The notes under the pieces: model-generated
Seen by the model: the letters and a program-made list of their open reading frames with translations, nothing else
Database searches by the model: none
Told to the model about the DNA's origin: nothing
Part shown: piece after piece, positions 54,297 to 61,859 of the stretch
How positions within the stretch are numbered: position 1 is the first letter of the stretch
Layout of the letters: every line of letters starts with the position of its first letter
Position numbers and translations under genes: made by a program
From: Kribbella capetownensis
GTDB taxonomy: Bacteria > Actinomycetota > Actinomycetes > Propionibacteriales > Kribbellaceae
Length of the DNA: 64,000 nt
Assembly: GCF_004331485.1 (NCBI RefSeq)
Contig: NZ_SJKD01000001.1
Coordinates: 1 to 64,000, forward strand
Reading direction: 5' to 3'

Positions 54297-54787
54297 CGGG
54301 CCTCCCCGAGAAGGGCGTCGAGCCGCGCCGGTGTGACGCGACCGTGCAGCTTCTCTCCGACCTGGACCGCGGGTCCGAGGGCGCAGTTGCCGAAGCAGAA
54401 GATCTCGTCGAGGGTGATCCGGCCGTCGTACGTCGTCTCACCGAAACCGCAGCCGATACTGCGCTTGGCATGCTCAGCCAGGTCAGCCGCACCGACCGAT
54501 CGGCAGGCCTCCGCCTGACAGATCGCGACCGTCGTCCGCCCGGCCGGTGCCCGGCGGAAGTCCTTGTAGAAGGTGACCACGCCGTGCACCTCGGCGACGG
54601 CGATGTTCAGTACGTCGGCGATGACCGGGATGTCGGTCTGGTCGACGTACTCCAACTCCTCCTGGACGGCGTGCAGGATCGGGATCAGCGCCCCCCGGAG
54701 CCCTCGCAGTTCGGTGGCTATCTCGCGTACTCGCTGGGCACGCCCGGGGACCGGGACGGGGGCTGCGGCCACGACCTCACTCGTCAT
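54293..54787 (-). CDS. fdsG: NAD-dependent formate dehydrogenase gamma subunit FdsG (NuoE-like)
   Basis: A 164-aa thioredoxin-fold protein with a [2Fe-2S] cluster bound by CQAEAC and CFGNC (about 35 residues apart), typical of NuoE/FdsG. It completes the soluble diaphorase part with FdsB. First gene of the operon. ATG 54787 has no ribosome site, and TTGACC/17/GAATGT at 54795-54823 places transcription start at the ATG, so translation is probably leaderless. Confidence 0.93.
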   Translation of the reverse strand: MTSEVVAAAPVPVPGRAQRVREIATELRGLRGALIPILHAVQEELEYVDQTDIPVIADVLNIAVAEVHGVVTFYKDFRRAPAGRTTVAICQAEACRSVGAADLAEHAKRSIGCGFGETTYDGRITLDEIFCFGNCALGPAVQVGEKLHGRVTPARLDALLGEAR

Positions 54788-54794
54788 GTATACA

Positions 54795-54861
54795 ACATTC
54801 CGTCGCCAGCATCGCAGGGTCAAAGCAAAGCTGCCTATCACCTGATAGCCGGCGTCTATCA
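54795..54861 (-). promoter_or_regulatory. fds promoter with CTATCA/TGATAG operator
   Basis: Read leftward, -35 TTGACC (54818-54823), 17 bases, then -10 GAATGT (54795-54800), with transcription starting near 54787, the fdsG start codon. Upstream lies the palindrome CTATCA-cc-TGATAG (54835-54848) and a further CTATCA half site (54856-54861), at about -48 to -75. That is where an activator such as the LysR-type FdsR of other bacteria would bind; no such gene is in the window. Confidence 0.6.
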
Positions 54862-54912
54862 AGGCCGCTGGCGAAATGTCGAGGCCGACTGGCCGGGTAC
54901 GACGTCCGGGGC

Positions 54913-55413
54913 ATGAACGAACACGGAGTGACCGGTGCAAGCACCGAAGTCCAGGTGGTGTTGAGGGTTCCCGTCGAGCAGGTGTGGGCGGGAATCACGG
55001 CCGTCGATCGGTACGGCGAGTGGAGTCCGGAGTGCTACTACGGTGCCTGGCTCGACGACGACCGGCTCGCGGCCGGAGCGCGGTTCGAGGCCCGGAACAG
55101 GTTCGCGGACGGGTTCGAGACATACGTCACGTGCGTGGTCACGGTCGCCGACGAGCTGACCAGGTTCGGCTGGGACGTGTACGGCGACGAGGACGAGCCG
55201 TTAGCCCATTGGGAGTACGACCTGCGGCCGCAGGGTTCGCAGACGTTGGTGCACCAGACCTTCACCCACGGTCCTGGTGACAGCGGCCTGCGGGCGGGTG
55301 TCCGCAACGACCCCACCCAAGCGGCGCACGTCATCCAGGGCCGGCTCGATCAGCTCGCCGGCAACATGCGCAAAACCCTCACCGCGATGGAGGCTGCGCT
55401 CCTCCCTGGCTGA
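54913..55413 (+). CDS. SRPBCC (START-like) family protein
   Basis: A 166-aa protein with the helix-grip fold (TEVQVVLRVPVEQVWAGITAVDRYGEWSPECY, read in parts; ARFEARNRFADGF; RLDQLAGNMRKTL as the long C-terminal helix). The cavity binds hydrophobic molecules; relatives include lyases and cyclases. The reaction is unknown. The ATG at 54913 is divergent from fdsG. Its stop is six bases from the convergent TRAP lipoprotein gene. Confidence 0.8.
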   Translation: MNEHGVTGASTEVQVVLRVPVEQVWAGITAVDRYGEWSPECYYGAWLDDDRLAAGARFEARNRFADGFETYVTCVVTVADELTRFGWDVYGDEDEPLAHWEYDLRPQGSQTLVHQTFTHGPGDSGLRAGVRNDPTQAAHVIQGRLDQLAGNMRKTLTAMEAALLPG

Positions 55414-55419
55414 CCCAGG

Positions 55420-56505
55420 TCACGGACACGGATCTGCCAGGTCCTGGGCGGGGACCTTGACGGACTGCTTCAGGGTGCGGATGCGCTCGATCTGCGCCTG
55501 GGTTTTGGCATCCTTCGCCAGTTCGGCGTACACGGGCTGGACGGCCTTGGTCAGCGCCGCGAGATCCGCGGTGCTGGCCGTGACGATCTTTCCCCCGAGG
55601 TTGCAGAACGCCACGGCATTGGCCGTCTCGGTGGTCCGGTTCGCGAGCACCCAGACCTGCAGGGCCTTCACCGAGTTCTGCAGGGCCGTCCGGTTGGCCT
55701 CCGACAACCCGGCGTACACCTCGGGGTTGATGACGAGGGTGTTCACCTTCTCGTTGAAGACGACGTTCCCGGCCGCGGTGGACGACGCCGGGAAGCCGCG
55801 GGCCAGCAGGAATCCCGCCTCGACGCCGGCCATCGACCCGTCCTGGACACCCTGGACGAAGGTGCTGTCGGTGACGTCGACCGGCTTTCCGCCGAGTGCC
55901 CGGAGGGTCGCCTCGGTGAGCACGGAATGAGGTGTCCGGATGGTCTGGAGGTTGTAGTCCTCGACCCGCACCAGCGCGTGCTTGAATCCGAACGTGTGCC
56001 GCGGACTCTCCGGCAGCAGCGTCAACCCCGTGACACCGGCCTTCTCGAGATCCGACATGAGCTCGGTGGACAGGTCGGAACTGGTGACGATCTTGTCGGC
56101 CAGCGCATCCGACGTGACCAGGAACGGAGCGTTGAGAGCACGGAAGGTGCTCACGCCTTCGGTGTCCCAGGCTCTGGCCGGGACCATCCCCATCCCGAGT
56201 TGCTTCTCCTTGACCATCCGGGCGATCTTCTGGTCCCACTCGACGGATTCCGGTCCGGACGCCTGCCAGACCGGATAGAGCAGCAGGTTCCCCTCGGAGC
56301 CTGTTCGGACCAGTTCGACCAGCTTCATGATCGCGATCCCACCAGGACTGTCCGGATCGTCGTCGGCCGTCCCGATCTGGATCGTCACCGGGCCGGCATC
56401 GGCCTCGGCGGCCTTGGTTTCAGGTGCATCGTCGCTGCAGGCCGCCCCCGCTCCCACCAGCATGAGTACCAGCGTGAAAATCCCCAGACGTCGCCTCGGA
56501 TTCAT
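55420..56505 (-). CDS. TRAP-transporter substrate-binding lipoprotein (DctP family)
   Basis: A 361-aa lipoprotein: signal and lipobox (VLMLVGAGAAC, Cys23), then a DctP-like binding fold (VTIQIGTADDDPDSPGG, SDLEKAGVTGLTLLPESPRH, TIRTPHSVLTEATLRALGGKPVDV, ALQNSVKAL). DctP proteins hand organic acids to a DctQ/DctM membrane pair. No DctQ or DctM gene lies in the window, so this is an orphan binding protein or partner of a distant transporter. ATG 56505 follows gggggag. It follows the MerR gene on the same strand. Confidence 0.85.
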   Translation of the reverse strand: MNPRRRLGIFTLVLMLVGAGAACSDDAPETKAAEADAGPVTIQIGTADDDPDSPGGIAIMKLVELVRTGSEGNLLLYPVWQASGPESVEWDQKIARMVKEKQLGMGMVPARAWDTEGVSTFRALNAPFLVTSDALADKIVTSSDLSTELMSDLEKAGVTGLTLLPESPRHTFGFKHALVRVEDYNLQTIRTPHSVLTEATLRALGGKPVDVTDSTFVQGVQDGSMAGVEAGFLLARGFPASSTAAGNVVFNEKVNTLVINPEVYAGLSEANRTALQNSVKALQVWVLANRTTETANAVAFCNLGGKIVTASTADLAALTKAVQPVYAELAKDAKTQAQIERIRTLKQSVKVPAQDLADPCP

Positions 56506-56565
56506 GGCTCCCCCCACGAACCACAGTGGCACGGCGCAGGCCGATCCGCCAGGCTGTGCTGGGGC

Positions 56566-56988
56566 TCAGGAGGCGGCTGAGGTATCGGTGGGGCCAGGCG
56601 CTACCCAGAGGCAGTCGGCGGTGCCCTCGTCGAGACTCTCGGTATAGATGTCGACCTTGTGAGTGATCACGTTCAGGCACTCGTTGAGTTCCTGGATCTG
56701 CGCGCTGACGTAGTCCTGGTGGCTGCGAAGCAACGCCAACCGGTCCTGCTCGTTGCCCGGCCCCTGGCGCACGAGATCGGTGTACTTGCGGATCGTGTCG
56801 AGCGGCATACCGGACGAGCGGAACTTGATGCACATGTCCAGCCAGTCGACGTCGTCCTCGGTGTAGACGCGCCGCCCGTTCGACTCTCGCCGGACCGGGT
56901 CCGCGAGCAGCCCCTCCCGCTCGTAGAACCGCAGCGCGTGCACGCTCAGCCCGGTCCGCTCCGCCACCTGCCCGATGCTCAGACCCAT
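56566..56988 (-). CDS. MerR-family transcriptional regulator
   Basis: A 140-aa regulator with the winged helix at residues 4-70 (LSIGQVAERTGLSVHALRFYEREGLL) and a coiled dimerisation helix. It lacks metal-binding Cys in the usual place and matches the small-molecule or redox group often found near aldo/keto reductases. ATG 56988 follows agggtg. Its own promoter region (57011-57029) carries GACCTAGA-N4-GGTCCAG, matching the site in the promoter of the aldo/keto reductase gene at 58214. Confidence 0.88.
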   Translation of the reverse strand: MGLSIGQVAERTGLSVHALRFYEREGLLADPVRRESNGRRVYTEDDVDWLDMCIKFRSSGMPLDTIRKYTDLVRQGPGNEQDRLALLRSHQDYVSAQIQELNECLNVITHKVDIYTESLDEGTADCLWVAPGPTDTSAAS

Positions 56989-57010
56989 GGGCCGCACCCT
57001 AACCCGGCGC

Positions 57011-57029
57011 CTGGACCCACCTCTAGGTC
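57011..57029 (-). promoter_or_regulatory. MerR operator at its own promoter
   Basis: Read leftward the site is GACCTAGA-GGTG-GGTCCAG, sharing GACCTAGA-N4-GGTC(T/C)AG with the aldo/keto reductase promoter at 58150-58167. It lies 23 bases before the merR start, fitting autoregulation. Confidence 0.55.
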
Positions 57030-57052
57030 GTGGATGGATTGCCGGACACGGC

Positions 57053-58105
57053 CTAGCTGTTAAGCAAGGGCTTCAAGGCTGTGAGGGCCTGATGTACGTC
57101 GGCCCGTGTGGAATAGATGTGGAAGGACGCGCGGAGCTTGCCGTCGCGGACGGCGGCACGGATGCCGGCGGCCGCGAAGGCGTCCTCGGCTCCGGGGAGG
57201 TTGGTGCTGACGATCGCGCTGATCGACGGCGGCAGACCGAGGCCGGCGCGGAACTCGTTGGCCAGATCGACGTTGTGGCGGTTGATCGTCTCGATGCCGA
57301 TCTCCTCGACCAACTCGAGTGCCGGAGCGGCACCGACGAAACAGAACCAGGCCGGCGACTGGTCGAACCTGCGCGCGCCGTCGGCGAGGTCCATCCGGGT
57401 CCCGTAGTACGAGCCGTGCACGTCCTGACCGGCGTACCACCCGGCGGCCATCGGGCGGCACCGCTCCTGGAGTCGCGGCGAGAGGTAGCCGAGCGTGGCG
57501 CCACGCGGCGACATCAGCCATTTGTAGGTATGCGCGATCAACGCGTCGACGCCGTCAACGGTCAGCGGCAGCCAACCGAGCGCCTGGCTCGCGTCGATCA
57601 CCACGAGCGCACCGATCTCCTTGCTCGCGGCAACCACCGCGGGCAGGTCGAGGACGACGCCGGTCGACGACTGGACCGCACTCACCGCAACCAGGTCGAC
57701 ACCCGGACGAATCGAGGCGACCAACTGATCTCCTGGTACGCCGACGACCTCGATGCCACGGTCCTCGTGCACTTTCCACGGGAACACGTTCGACGTGAAC
57801 TCGACATCGTCGGTGAGAACCTTCGCGCCATCCGGCAGTGCGGCCGCGATCGGGACCAGCGCGGCCGAAACCGTGCTGCCGACGAAGACATCGCGTACGT
57901 CGGCTCCGACCATGCGCGCGAACGACTCCCGCGAGCGGGTCGTGGATTCGTCCCACGGTTCCCAACTCGTGGCGCCGACCCGCCAGTCGGACAGCACGGC
58001 CTGCAACGCTTCCCAGGCCGGCCGCGGCGGCAACCCGTAGGAGGCCGTGTTCAGCCAGCCCGGCTCCGGATCCCACAACCCCGCGAACTTGTCGACACCG
58101 CCCAC
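57053..58105 (-). CDS. Class V aminotransferase (cysteine desulfurase/isopenicillin N epimerase-like)
   Basis: A 350-aa PLP enzyme. It has GWLNTASYGLPPRPAWEAL at the start, VFVGSTVSAALVPIAAALP, the PLP aspartate and His in LVVIDASQALGWLPLTV, and the Schiff-base Lys in AHTYKWLMSPRGATLGYLSP. The short loop without a catalytic Cys speaks against a desulfurase, so it more likely acts on a kynurenine- or epimerase-type amine. GTG 58105 is preferred, six bases after gagga; another GTG at 58111 abuts it. It is divergent from the aldo/keto reductase gene. Confidence 0.85.
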   Translation of the reverse strand: MGGVDKFAGLWDPEPGWLNTASYGLPPRPAWEALQAVLSDWRVGATSWEPWDESTTRSRESFARMVGADVRDVFVGSTVSAALVPIAAALPDGAKVLTDDVEFTSNVFPWKVHEDRGIEVVGVPGDQLVASIRPGVDLVAVSAVQSSTGVVLDLPAVVAASKEIGALVVIDASQALGWLPLTVDGVDALIAHTYKWLMSPRGATLGYLSPRLQERCRPMAAGWYAGQDVHGSYYGTRMDLADGARRFDQSPAWFCFVGAAPALELVEEIGIETINRHNVDLANEFRAGLGLPPSISAIVSTNLPGAEDAFAAAGIRAAVRDGKLRASFHIYSTRADVHQALTALKPLLNS

Positions 58106-58146
58106 GTGCACTCCTCAACTCGGCTCTCGCCCCACCTTATGCGGGC

Positions 58147-58177
58147 TTGACCTAGACAGCGGTCTAGCTCCTAGCGT
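58147..58177 (+). promoter_or_regulatory. MerR-controlled promoter of the aldo/keto reductase
   Basis: -35 TTGACC (58147-58152), a 19-base spacer and -10 TAGCGT (58172-58177). The spacer is two bases longer than optimal and contains a perfect palindrome CTAGAC-AGCG-GTCTAG (58152-58167), the classic arrangement for MerR-family activation by DNA twisting. The same half-sites occur at the merR promoter (57011-57029). Confidence 0.8.
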
Positions 58178-58213
58178 CCGGACATCAGGTCACGACACAG
58201 GAGGAGTTCGTTC

Positions 58214-59257
58214 ATGCGTTATCGCACGCTGGGTGGGACCGGGATCGAGGTCAGTGTGCACTGCCTCGGAACCATGATGTTCGGTGCCGTCGGCAACCCC
58301 GACCACGAGGACAGTGTCCGGATCATCCACGCCGCCCTGGACCAGGGCATCAACTTCGTCGACACCGCGGACATGTACTCCACCGGTGAGTCCGAGGAGA
58401 TCGTCGGCAAGGCTCTGAAGGGACGCCGCGACGACGTCGTACTGGCGACCAAGGTGCACTTTCCGCTGCACGACGGGAGCCGCAACCAGAGCGGGAACTC
58501 GCGGCGGTGGATCACCCGTGCGGTCGAGGACAGCCTGCGCCGGCTCGACACCGACTGGATCGATCTGTACCAGGTGCACCGGCCGGATCACACCACGGAC
58601 ATCGAGGAAACACTGTGGGTGATGAGTGATCTCGTCTCCCAGGGGAAGATCCGCGCGTTCGGGTGCTCGGCGTTCCCGGCCGACGAGATGGTGGAGGCAT
58701 ACCACGTCGCGGAACGGCGTGGGTACGGGCGTTTCCGCACCGACCAACCGCCGTACTCGATGATCAGTCGCGGGATCGAGCGCTCGGTGCTGCCGACCTG
58801 CCGGCGACTGGGCATGGGCGTGCTCACGTACAGCCCGCTCGCGTGGGGCTTCCTGTCCGGCAAGATCCGCAAGGACCAGCCGATCGACCTCACCACCGGC
58901 CGCGCAGCCCTTGCGCCGCACCGTTTCGACCCGTCACTGCCCGCCAACGCCGCGAAGTACGACGCTGTCGAACGACTGATGGAAGTTGCCGAGGGCATCG
59001 GAGTGACGCTCCCCGAGCTGGCGCTGTCGTTCGTCACCACGCACCCGGCGGTCACCTCGGTGATCAACGGCCCGCGCACGATGGAGCAACTGGAGGGCTT
59101 GCTGAAGGCCGCCGACCTGATCCTGGACGACACGGTCCTCGACCAGATCGATGAGATCGTCCCACCCGGCACCGACCTCTACGAAGCCGACGCCGCCTGG
59201 CAACCCCAGTCGCTCGCGGACCTCGCCCAGCGCCGCCGGCCCGCCGCGGACCGGTGA
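58214..59257 (+). CDS. Aldo/keto reductase
   Basis: A 347-aa NADPH-dependent reductase of the AKR family. The barrel carries GINFVDTADMYSTGESEEIVG (catalytic Asp and Tyr), LATKVHFPL with Lys, and IDLYQVHRPDHTTDIEETL with His; the late IRGPRTMEQL-like coenzyme region reads VINGPRTMEQLEGLL. It reduces carbonyls with NADPH. caggaggag precedes the ATG. Transcribed from the MerR-type promoter, so probably induced by electrophiles or oxidants (inference). Confidence 0.9.
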   Translation: MRYRTLGGTGIEVSVHCLGTMMFGAVGNPDHEDSVRIIHAALDQGINFVDTADMYSTGESEEIVGKALKGRRDDVVLATKVHFPLHDGSRNQSGNSRRWITRAVEDSLRRLDTDWIDLYQVHRPDHTTDIEETLWVMSDLVSQGKIRAFGCSAFPADEMVEAYHVAERRGYGRFRTDQPPYSMISRGIERSVLPTCRRLGMGVLTYSPLAWGFLSGKIRKDQPIDLTTGRAALAPHRFDPSLPANAAKYDAVERLMEVAEGIGVTLPELALSFVTTHPAVTSVINGPRTMEQLEGLLKAADLILDDTVLDQIDEIVPPGTDLYEADAAWQPQSLADLAQRRRPAADR

Positions 59258-59279
59258 GGTCCGGCCCGCTGGCGGTCCA

Positions 59280-59711
59280 TTAGTCCTGAGCTGAGTGTGT
59301 GCGGATCTTCGTCACCAGGGCGTGCAGCGTCGCGCGTTCGGCTGCCGTCAGCGGCTGCAAGGTCGCCTTCTCTACGTCGCGGACTGTCCGCTGCGCTGTA
59401 GTCAGGGCAGTCCGGCCTCTGGTGGTGAGCGTGATCCGGTAGCGGCGGCGGTCGGCCGGGTCGCGCTCCCGCTGGACCAGCCGCTTCTCGATCAGCGCGT
59501 CCATCAGGCGGACCATGTCGGCGGGGTCCATCCCGAGCGCGGCCGCGAGCATGTTCTGCGCCGACGGGCCGAGCTCGGCCAGCTCCGCCAATGCGGCGTA
59601 CTCCCACAACGTGAGGCCGGGGCGCTCGGCCAGCCGGTCGGCGATCGCGCGCCGGCCGGCCACCGCCACCTTGTGCAGTACGAAGGTGGTCGTCCCGCTG
59701 AGCGTCTCCAT
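59280..59711 (-). CDS. MarR-family transcriptional regulator
   Basis: A 143-aa regulator with the MarR winged helix (LTLWEYAALAELAELGPSAQNMLAAALGMDPADMVRLMDAL, read in parts; VQRERDPADRRRYRITLT is the wing). ATG 59711 begins the family match; the longer in-frame opening crosses into the operator. The VOC protein is encoded divergently, 61 bases away, with a palindrome between them, so the pair is probably co-regulated. Confidence 0.88.
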   Translation of the reverse strand: METLSGTTTFVLHKVAVAGRRAIADRLAERPGLTLWEYAALAELAELGPSAQNMLAAALGMDPADMVRLMDALIEKRLVQRERDPADRRRYRITLTTRGRTALTTAQRTVRDVEKATLQPLTAAERATLHALVTKIRTHSAQD

Positions 59712-59729
59712 CGCGCTATTGTAGGCTCG

Positions 59730-59760
59730 AACCAACTGTTGGTTATGCCCAACTAATTGG
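59730..59760. promoter_or_regulatory. MarR operator
   Basis: AACCAAC-T-GTTGGTT is a perfect 15-bp palindrome at 59730-59744, followed by a second related site CCAA-ctaa-TTGG at 59749-59760. Both sit in the 61-base gap between divergent MarR and VOC genes. Confidence 0.75.
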
Positions 59761-59772
59761 AGATGCTCATCC

Positions 59773-60177
59773 ATGGACGCGCTCTACCCACGGCTGCTGG
59801 TCCGCGACTTCCCCGCCGCCGTCGACTTCTACCGGCCGGCACTGACTGAGCTGTACGGCGTTCAGCCGGTCAAGGTGATCCCCGAGGCGCAGTACGCGAA
59901 CTGGGATCTGGACGGCCAAACCGGTCTGGTGCTGTTCGGCCGGGCGATGATCGCGAGCACCATCGGCACGGACGCACTGCCGGCCGAGGCGGAATCCCAG
60001 GACGCGTCGATGCTGGTGCTGAAGGTCGACGCCGTGGACCCCGCGGCCGAGATCCTGGAGAAGCTCGGCGCCACTGTTCTGGCACCGGCCCAGGATCGCC
60101 CGCAGTGGGGTCCGAACCTCCGCACCGCCCACCTCCGCGCGCCCGACGGCACCCTGATCGAACTCCAGTCGTACTGA
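59773..60177 (+). CDS. VOC-family protein
   Basis: A 134-aa glyoxalase/bleomycin-resistance fold protein (LYPRLLVRDFPAAVDFYRPAL, then GLVLFGRAMI and HLRAPDGTLIELQSY with the metal-site Glu). Members bind or transform small metal-coordinated molecules; here the role is unknown. It is divergent from MarR and probably derepressed when MarR binds a phenolic ligand (inference from the family). Confidence 0.85.
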   Translation: MDALYPRLLVRDFPAAVDFYRPALTELYGVQPVKVIPEAQYANWDLDGQTGLVLFGRAMIASTIGTDALPAEAESQDASMLVLKVDAVDPAAEILEKLGATVLAPAQDRPQWGPNLRTAHLRAPDGTLIELQSY

Positions 60178-60234
60178 CCGCACTTTTCAATCGTTGGAAA
60201 TCGGGCACCGGGGTGGGGTAGATCGGAAGAAAGA

Positions 60235-60450
60235 GTGAGGTCGATGGCACCCCTGCCGCAGTCCATCCGCAACGCCGCGGAACCCTGGACAGCACAAGAA
60301 CTCAGCAAGCTCAAGGCACTCGCCGCAGAGAACCTGCCACCGTCGGTGATCGGTCTCCGGCTCGGTCGGCCGGAGGGAGCGATCCTCACCAAGGCGCTCC
60401 AGACCGGCATCACGCTCACCCCGCTGAACCGCCCGCCATACGGCACCTGA
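60235..60450 (+). CDS. Small helix-turn-helix/SANT-like protein
   Basis: A 71-aa protein with the pattern WTAQELSKLKALAAENLPPSVIGLRLGRPEGAI, read in parts, which looks like a Myb/SANT-type three-helix domain: a Trp-starting helix, an acidic helix, then a putative recognition helix with GRPEGAI. It may bind DNA, but no target is known. GTG 60235 or ATG 60244 may start it; ggaag precedes the first. No neighbour context. Confidence 0.65.
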   Translation: MRSMAPLPQSIRNAAEPWTAQELSKLKALAAENLPPSVIGLRLGRPEGAILTKALQTGITLTPLNRPPYGT

Positions 60451-60512
60451 CCGCCGGCGTCCCTGCGGCAACGTACCGTGGTGCTGCACGAACGGATCCC
60501 AGGGAGGGTGCC

Positions 60513-60713
60513 ATGAGTTTCGACAGGCCCGGTCTGCCGCACGCCGGCCACGAACTGCCCGCGGAGGTCGACGAGACGCTGGCCGAGGAGGGCGTCGAGC
60601 TGACCGGCCACGAGGCCGACATCCCGGATCACCCGGGCGGCCCGTCGGCCGGGCCGCAGCCGAACCCGCCCCGGCGCCCACCGCACAACGTGCCGCCGTC
60701 GACCGACGACTGA
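60513..60713 (+). CDS. Small acidic, proline-rich protein
   Basis: A 66-aa protein predicted to be mostly disordered: acidic first half (EVDETLAEEGVELTGHEADI), then a Pro-rich tail (PPRRPPHNVPPSTDD). agggaggg six bases before the ATG and typical codon use support expression. No known family. It lies between the SANT-like gene and the LacI gene. Confidence 0.6.
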   Translation: MSFDRPGLPHAGHELPAEVDETLAEEGVELTGHEADIPDHPGGPSAGPQPNPPRRPPHNVPPSTDD

Positions 60714-60775
60714 GCGGTCCGGGCTGTCCCGTGCATTACCGTGTGTGCCCATGACCGGTGGTAGGGGGTGATGCC

Positions 60776-61786
60776 GTGGCAGTGACGATGCGTGACGTGG
60801 CCCGGCATGCCGGGGTGTCGCCGAAGACGGTCTCGAACGTGATGAACGGGTATCCGTACATCCGCGAGGAGACGCGCACCAAGGTGCTCGCCGCGATCGA
60901 TGCGCTCGGCTACCAGATGAACATCTCGGCGCGGAACCTCAAGTCCGGCCGGACCGGCATCATCGGTCTGGCCGTGCCCGAGCTCAGCCTGCCGTACTTC
61001 GGCGAGCTCGCCGACGCGGTGATCGAGGCCGCCGAGCAGCACGGACTGACCGTGATGATCGAGCAGACCGGCGCGGACCGCGACCGCGAGCTGACCGTGA
61101 TCAACCGGCCGCGCGGCCACCTGGTCGACGGCCTGCTGTACAGCCCGCTCGGCCTCGGGCAGGAGGACATCGGGCAGCTCACCACGTCCGCACCGATGGT
61201 CCTGCTCGGCGAACGGATCTTCCACAGCCCGGTCGACCACGTGATGATCGACAACGTGGCCGGCACCAAGGCCGCGGTCGAGCACCTGCTGCAACTCGGC
61301 CGCCGCCGGATCGCCGTCCTCGGCGTCCATCCCGGCGAGAAGGTCGGCACCGCCGCCATCCGGTACGACGCCTATGCCGAGGCGCTGACCGAGCACGGCG
61401 TACCGGTGCCCGAGGAGCTCGCCTTCAGCGCGGGCAAGTGGCACCGCTCGACCGGCGCCGAGGCAACCCAGGCCCTGCTCGCCTCCGGGCGGAAGTTCGA
61501 CGCCGTCCTCGCCCTCAACGACACCCTCGCGCTCGGTGCGATCCGCACCCTCACCAAGCACGGCCTGCGCATCCCGGACGACGTGGCCGTCGCCGGCTTC
61601 GACAACATCGACGAGGCCCAATACAGCACGCCGACCCTCACCACCGTGGACCCCGGCCGCACCCAGATCGCCCGCACCGCGGTCGATCTCCTCGTCCGCC
61701 GGATGACCGGCGACGACTCCGAACACGAGGAGATCGTCGCGCCGTACGAGCTCCACACCCGCGAATCCACTCTCGGCACAGCCTGA
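60776..61786 (+). CDS. LacI-family regulator of the sugar ABC operon
   Basis: A 336-aa repressor with the LacI helix-turn-helix at residues 5-50 (TMRDVARHAGVSPKTVSNVMNG) and the sugar-binding fold after it (GRTGIIGLAVPELSLPYFGEL, VHVMIDNVAG-type region, VAVAGFDNIDEAQYSTPTLTTV). GTG 60776 with aggggg upstream is the best start. The sugar ABC genes start 74 bases downstream, behind tandem TACAcCGaTGTA sites that are its likely operators. Confidence 0.92.
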   Translation: MAVTMRDVARHAGVSPKTVSNVMNGYPYIREETRTKVLAAIDALGYQMNISARNLKSGRTGIIGLAVPELSLPYFGELADAVIEAAEQHGLTVMIEQTGADRDRELTVINRPRGHLVDGLLYSPLGLGQEDIGQLTTSAPMVLLGERIFHSPVDHVMIDNVAGTKAAVEHLLQLGRRRIAVLGVHPGEKVGTAAIRYDAYAEALTEHGVPVPEELAFSAGKWHRSTGAEATQALLASGRKFDAVLALNDTLALGAIRTLTKHGLRIPDDVAVAGFDNIDEAQYSTPTLTTVDPGRTQIARTAVDLLVRRMTGDDSEHEEIVAPYELHTRESTLGTA

Positions 61787-61822
61787 GCCCTTGACGGTCC
61801 CAAAGGGTCCGGGCATCATCTC

Positions 61823-61847
61823 TACACCGATGTAGTACACCGATGTA
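61823..61847 (+). promoter_or_regulatory. Tandem LacI-type operators before the sugar ABC operon
   Basis: TACACCGATGTA occurs twice (61823-61834 and 61836-61847), centres 13 bp apart, each nearly palindromic around the central CG as in LacI-family sites. The sequence lies 13 bases before the binding-protein start, so repressor binding would block this promoter. Confidence 0.75.
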
Positions 61848-61859
61848 AAGTAGGCTCGC

